This document shows, piece by piece, positions 60,367-64,000 of a stretch of DNA of 64,000 nucleotides. Below the pieces are notes generated by a model, which made no database searches, was not told where the DNA came from, and was given only the letters and a program-made list of their open reading frames with translations. Position numbers and translations under genes: made by a program. This DNA is from Rhizobium sp. FY34 (GTDB taxonomy: Bacteria > Pseudomonadota > Alphaproteobacteria > Rhizobiales > Rhizobiaceae): positions 123,262-187,261 of the forward strand of contig NZ_STFZ01000021.1 of assembly GCF_005222845.1 (NCBI RefSeq), in the 5' to 3' direction. Position 1 is the first letter of the stretch; each line of letters opens with the position of its first letter.

Positions 60367-60645
60367 TTACTTCCTCTTCGCCTTCTTGTCCGCACCGTGA
60401 CCATAGTAGGTCCGGGTCGGAGAGAATTCACCGAACTTGTGGCCAACCATGTCTTCGTTGACGCTGACCGGGACGTGCTTGCTGCCGTTGTAGACACCAA
60501 AGGTGAGACCGACGAACTGCGGCAGGATCGTGGAGCGACGGCTCCAGATCTTGATCACTTCGCTGCGACCGCCTTCACGGACCTTCTCAGCCTTGGTGAG
60601 AAGATAGCCGTCAACGAACGGGCCTTTCCATACTGAACGAGCCAT
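60367..60645 (-). CDS. rpsS: 30S ribosomal protein S19
   Basis: 92 residues: [40 protein letters not shown] and [20 protein letters not shown] 30S head protein partnered with S13. It lies 15 nt after rplB. Confidence 0.99.
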   Translation of the reverse strand: MARSVWKGPFVDGYLLTKAEKVREGGRSEVIKIWSRRSTILPQFVGLTFGVYNGSKHVPVSVNEDMVGHKFGEFSPTRTYYGHGADKKAKRK

Positions 60646-60660
60646 TTCTGACTACCTCTC

Positions 60661-61497
60661 TTACTTCTTCTTCAGGTGGCGCGAGCGCATGATGAACTTA
60701 TCGGTCGCCTTGTTGGAGCGAGTCCGCTTGCCCTTTGTCGGCTTGCCCCAAGGGGAAACCGGGTGGCGACCACCGGACGTGCGACCTTCACCACCACCGT
60801 GCGGGTGGTCGACTGGGTTCATGACGACACCGCGGACATGCGGCTTCTTGCCGCGCCAACGGGAACGACCGGCTTTGCCGTCGTTGATGTTGCCGTGATC
60901 CGGGTTGGAAACGGCGCCGACCGAAGCAAGGCAAGAGCCATGCACGAGGCGCTGTTCGCCGGAGTTCAGGCGAAGAATTGCCATGCCGGCATCGCGGCCG
61001 ACCAGCTGCACATAGGTGCCGGCCGAACGAGCGATCTGACCACCCTTGCCAGGCTTCATTTCCACATTGTGGACGATGGAGCCGACCGGGATGTACTGCA
61101 GAGGCATGGTGTTGCCAGGCTTCACATCGACAGCCTTGTCGGACGCGATGACCTTGTCGCCGGCAGCGAGGCGCTGCGGAGCGAGGATATAGGCCTGCTC
61201 GCCGTCAGCATAGCTGATCAGGGCGATGAAGGCGGTGCGGTTGGGGTCGTATTCCAGACGCTCGACCGTGCCCTCGACATCGAACTTGCGACGCTTGAAG
61301 TCCACGAGACGATAGGTACGCTTGTGACCACCACCCTGGAAGCGGACAGTGATCCGACCCAGGTTGTTGCGGCCGCCCTTGGAGGAAAGACCTTCCGTCA
61401 GCGACTTGACCGGCTTGCCCTTGTGCAGACCGGAACGGTCAACAATCACCAGCTGACGCTGGCTCGGGGTCGTCGGGTTAAAGCTTTTCAGTGCCAT
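60661..61497 (-). CDS. rplB: 50S ribosomal protein L2
   Basis: 278 residues, the most conserved large-subunit protein next to the peptidyl-transferase centre: [20 protein letters not shown], and near the C-terminus [19 protein letters not shown] with the essential histidine. It is 17 nt after rplW. Confidence 0.99.
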   Translation of the reverse strand: MALKSFNPTTPSQRQLVIVDRSGLHKGKPVKSLTEGLSSKGGRNNLGRITVRFQGGGHKRTYRLVDFKRRKFDVEGTVERLEYDPNRTAFIALISYADGEQAYILAPQRLAAGDKVIASDKAVDVKPGNTMPLQYIPVGSIVHNVEMKPGKGGQIARSAGTYVQLVGRDAGMAILRLNSGEQRLVHGSCLASVGAVSNPDHGNINDGKAGRSRWRGKKPHVRGVVMNPVDHPHGGGEGRTSGGRHPVSPWGKPTKGKRTRSNKATDKFIMRSRHLKKK

Positions 61498-61514
61498 TGT
61501 TGTTCTTCCCTACC

Positions 61515-61808
61515 TCAGACGCCCGTCGACACGTCGATGGACTGACCTTCGGCAAGCGTCACGATCGCCTTCTTGACGTCCTTCTGCTTGCCGATGAAGC
61601 CGCGGAAACGCTTGGTCTTGCCCAAACGGACGAGCGTGTTGACGGCCTTGACCTTGACGCCGAAGAGCGCTTCCACGGCAGCCTTGATTTCAGGCTTGGA
61701 AGCATCCTTGGCGACGTTGAAGACGACCTGGTTCTGTTCAGAAAGCAGCGTCGACTTTTCGGTGATCGAAGGAGAAACGATCACATCATAGTGGCGAAGA
61801 TCCGTCAT
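61515..61808 (-). CDS. rplW: 50S ribosomal protein L23
   Basis: 97 residues at the tunnel exit, the docking site of trigger factor and [23 protein letters not shown] and [19 protein letters not shown]. Its ATG overlaps the rplD stop by four bases. Confidence 0.98.
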   Translation of the reverse strand: MTDLRHYDVIVSPSITEKSTLLSEQNQVVFNVAKDASKPEIKAAVEALFGVKVKAVNTLVRLGKTKRFRGFIGKQKDVKKAIVTLAEGQSIDVSTGV

Positions 61809-62425
61809 TTGAACCGCTCCTCCAGAGCCTCGACAGCAGCCTTGGAAAGCACGAGCTTGCCACGACGCAGGATGTCATAAACATTGATGCCCTGAACCGG
61901 CAGAACATCGACATTCGGGATGTTCTGGGCAGCGAGCTTGAAGTTGGTGTCGAGTTCGGCGCCGCCGATCACGAGCGCATTGGTCAGGCCGAGCGTTTCG
62001 AACGTACCGGCCAGCGCCTTGGTCTTTGCTTCGGCGGTAACGAGCTGATCGATGATGATCAGATCTTCAGCCTTCAGCTTGGCAGACAAAGCGTGACGCA
62101 GAGCGAGCGCACGAACCTTCTTGGGCAGATCATGCTCGTGGCTGCGAACAACCGGACCATGAGCCTTGCCGCCGCCGCGGAACTGCGGAGCGCGTGCGGA
62201 ATGGTGACGAGCGCGGCCCGTACCCTTCTGCTTGTACATCTTGGCACCCGTGCGCGAAACTTCTGCGCGGGTCTTGGTCTTGTGCGTGCCCTGCTGCTTC
62301 TTGGCAAGCTGCCAGCGAACCATGCGTGCCAGGATGTCCTGGCGGGGGTCGAGGCCGAAGATCTCGTCCGACAGGGATACCATGCCGGCGTCTTTACCCT
62401 CGAGGGTCTTGACGTTGAATTCCAT
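61805..62425 (-). CDS. rplD: 50S ribosomal protein L4
   Basis: 206 residues: the extended loop [20 protein letters not shown] reaches the tunnel constriction. In enteric bacteria L4 represses its own operon; a matching leader was not identified in the 328 nt before rpsJ. It is 13 nt after rplC. Confidence 0.98.
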   Translation of the reverse strand: MEFNVKTLEGKDAGMVSLSDEIFGLDPRQDILARMVRWQLAKKQQGTHKTKTRAEVSRTGAKMYKQKGTGRARHHSARAPQFRGGGKAHGPVVRSHEHDLPKKVRALALRHALSAKLKAEDLIIIDQLVTAEAKTKALAGTFETLGLTNALVIGGAELDTNFKLAAQNIPNVDVLPVQGINVYDILRRGKLVLSKAAVEALEERFK

Positions 62426-62438
62426 GTTCTTGGCTCCC

Positions 62439-63080
62439 TTACTTCGCGGCCGACTTGACGGCGTCGCGGACGATGATCCAGGAACCCTTCGAACCAGGAA
62501 CAGCTCCCTTAACGAGGATCAGACCACGGTCTTCATCGGTCGAGACGACTTCAAGGTTCTGGGTGGTGACGCGGGTCTGGCCCATGTGACCAGCCATGCG
62601 CTTGCCCTTCCAGACGCGGCCCGGATCCTGGTTGGAACCGGTCGAGCCGTGCGAGCGGTGCGACACGGACACGCCGTGCGTGGCACGCAGACCACCGAAG
62701 TTGTGACGCTTCATGGCACCGGCAAAGCCCTTACCAATCGACGTACCCGTCACGTCGACCAGCTGGCCAGCCGTGAAATGGCTCGGAGTCACAGTTGCGC
62801 CAACATCAATGAGGTTGTCGGCATCAACGCGGAATTCGACGACCTTGGACTTGGGCTCGACTTCGGCAACGGCAAAATGGCCGCGCAGCGCCTTGGTCGT
62901 GTTCTTGACCTTGGCTGTACCAGCGCCAAGCTGAATGGCTGTATAGCCGTTCTTTTCTTCTGTACGGTGCGCAACAACCTGGCAGTTGTCTACACGCAAG
63001 ACCGTCACCGGGACATGCTCGCCGGCGTCATTGTAGACGCGCGTCATTCCCACTTTCTGTGCAATTACACCTGAACGCAT
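62439..63080 (-). CDS. rplC: 50S ribosomal protein L3
   Basis: 213 residues from the ATG at 63080 ([20 protein letters not shown]), with AAGGAT upstream; the frame opens six codons earlier. The W-finger region [20 protein letters not shown] contacts the peptidyl-transferase centre. It lies 38 nt after rpsJ. Confidence 0.98.
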   Translation of the reverse strand: MRSGVIAQKVGMTRVYNDAGEHVPVTVLRVDNCQVVAHRTEEKNGYTAIQLGAGTAKVKNTTKALRGHFAVAEVEPKSKVVEFRVDADNLIDVGATVTPSHFTAGQLVDVTGTSIGKGFAGAMKRHNFGGLRATHGVSVSHRSHGSTGSNQDPGRVWKGKRMAGHMGQTRVTTQNLEVVSTDEDRGLILVKGAVPGSKGSWIIVRDAVKSAAK

Positions 63081-63118
63081 CGGTTCAATCCTTCTCACTC
63101 AATCCGAGACTCAAAGCC

Positions 63119-63427
63119 TCAGAGCTTGATTTCGACATCGACGCCGGCGGCCAGATCGAGCTTCATCAGCGCGTCTACCGTCTGCGGGGTGGGATCCACG
63201 ATGTCGAGCAGACGCTTGTGCGTGCGCATTTCGAACTGCTCGCGGCTCTTCTTATCGATGTGAGGGGACCGGTTTACCGTAAACTTCTCGATGCGGGTCG
63301 GAAGCGGAACGGGGCCCCGGACACTTGCGCCGGTGCGCTTCGCCGTCGACACGATCTCGCGCGTAGAAGCATCGAGAATCCGGTGATCGAACGCCTTCAG
63401 GCGAATGCGGATATTTTGGCCGTTCAT
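63119..63427 (-). CDS. rpsJ: 30S ribosomal protein S10 (NusE)
   Basis: 102 residues: [20 protein letters not shown] and [20 protein letters not shown]. Besides its ribosomal role it is the NusE antitermination factor. It opens the S10-type unit, 328 nt after tuf. Confidence 0.99.
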   Translation of the reverse strand: MNGQNIRIRLKAFDHRILDASTREIVSTAKRTGASVRGPVPLPTRIEKFTVNRSPHIDKKSREQFEMRTHKRLLDIVDPTPQTVDALMKLDLAAGVDVEIKL

Positions 63428-63755
63428 TCGACGTTATCCTTGTTGTCTGTTATCCCGACGCCAACAGTACGGCATGGGAGTTCTTCTTCTTCAGGCGGAC
63501 CACCGGTTTCAAAGATCGAGGAGGAAACCGCCGAGGCGGCATCCTCATCCATTCTTCGGGCCTTAAGCCCACCTGCTGGATTGATTTGCCTGCTCGCCAT
63601 TAAAACGAAGCAGGCCGCAAATTGCGCTCGCGCGCCATTTGCAACATTTTCATGTCATACGCAAGCGGCAACAGCCGCTCAGTATGAAATTTCAATGAAC
63701 ATCGGGTGGAAAGCCGACAGGCGGGAGATATGTCCCCCGCCTGCCGGACTTTCAA
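63428..63755 (-). other. tuf-rpsJ intergenic region with hairpin
   Basis: 328 nt. Just past the tuf stop, CAGGCGGG (63718-63725) pairs with CCCGCCTG (63736-63743) and is extended by CCG/CGG after one mismatch; the minus-strand continuation CGGCTTTCC is a poor U-tract. The rest is the presumed rpsJ promoter and leader; no gene was seen. Confidence 0.55.

Positions 63756-64000
<245 letters not shown>

Overview
The window looks like a chromosomal segment of an alphaproteobacterium of the Rhizobiaceae (Rhizobium/Agrobacterium/Allorhizobium type). The signs are high G+C, a coenzyme-B12-dependent ribonucleotide reductase as a class II enzyme, a second short FtsZ lacking the C-terminal tail, adk placed between secY and rpsM, and HlyU, DUF1883 and Omp25-type genes typical of rhizobia. 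No rRNA and no CRISPR array were seen. There is one tRNA (Leu, anticodon UAA).

Layout. 1-13 kb: a LysR regulator divergent from an azoreductase; an ammonium transporter fused to PAS-GGDEF-EAL modules; HlyU; threonine ammonia-lyase divergent from TrkH; a secreted two-repeat Tudor-like protein; tRNA-Leu; a small lipoprotein; WrbA; a CinA/MoaB-like protein; a Usp; Gpt. 13-21 kb: a chemoreceptor followed by a secreted Cache-like protein, an ABC exporter, a DUF1349 protein and a second chemoreceptor. 21-25 kb: nrdJ, preceded by tandem NrdR boxes. 25-34 kb: an accessory block with an IS4-type remnant, a flavin monooxygenase, a TonB receptor, a divergent IclR regulator and a FecBCDE-type importer. 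34-35.2 kb: debris of a mobile element (AlpA, serine recombinase, GIY-YIG nuclease, HTH antitoxin, inverted palindromic repeats). 35-41 kb: ftsZ2, an outer-membrane protein, cytochrome c, DUF1883, and rarA with degP. 41-48.6 kb: an EEP nuclease, ilvD, msrPQ, a YciI protein, and a DUF1330/membrane-protein pair divergent from an MmyB-type regulator. 48.7-64 kb: the minus-strand ribosomal protein cluster from tuf (cut by the window end) through rpsJ...rpsQ, rplN...rplO, secY, adk, rpsM, rpsK, rpoA and rplQ.

How the parts may work together. The 25-34 kb block is the strongest candidate for a less-described system. It combines an outer-membrane receptor, a periplasmic binding protein with permeases and ATPase, an FMN-dependent monooxygenase of the NTA/EDTA-monooxygenase superfamily, and an IclR regulator flanked by an array of TTCC/GGAA half-sites. 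Together these suggest substrate-induced import and oxidative breakdown of a metal chelate or similar large ligand. The Amt-PAS-GGDEF-EAL protein suggests ammonium-responsive c-di-GMP turnover. The ribosomal cluster is punctuated: every intergenic gap of about 100 nt or more within the rpsQ-to-rplQ part carries a strong hairpin, several with U-tracts, which suggests internal terminators or attenuators that split it into several transcription units. Functions are assigned by recognition of family motifs only; no database search was run.
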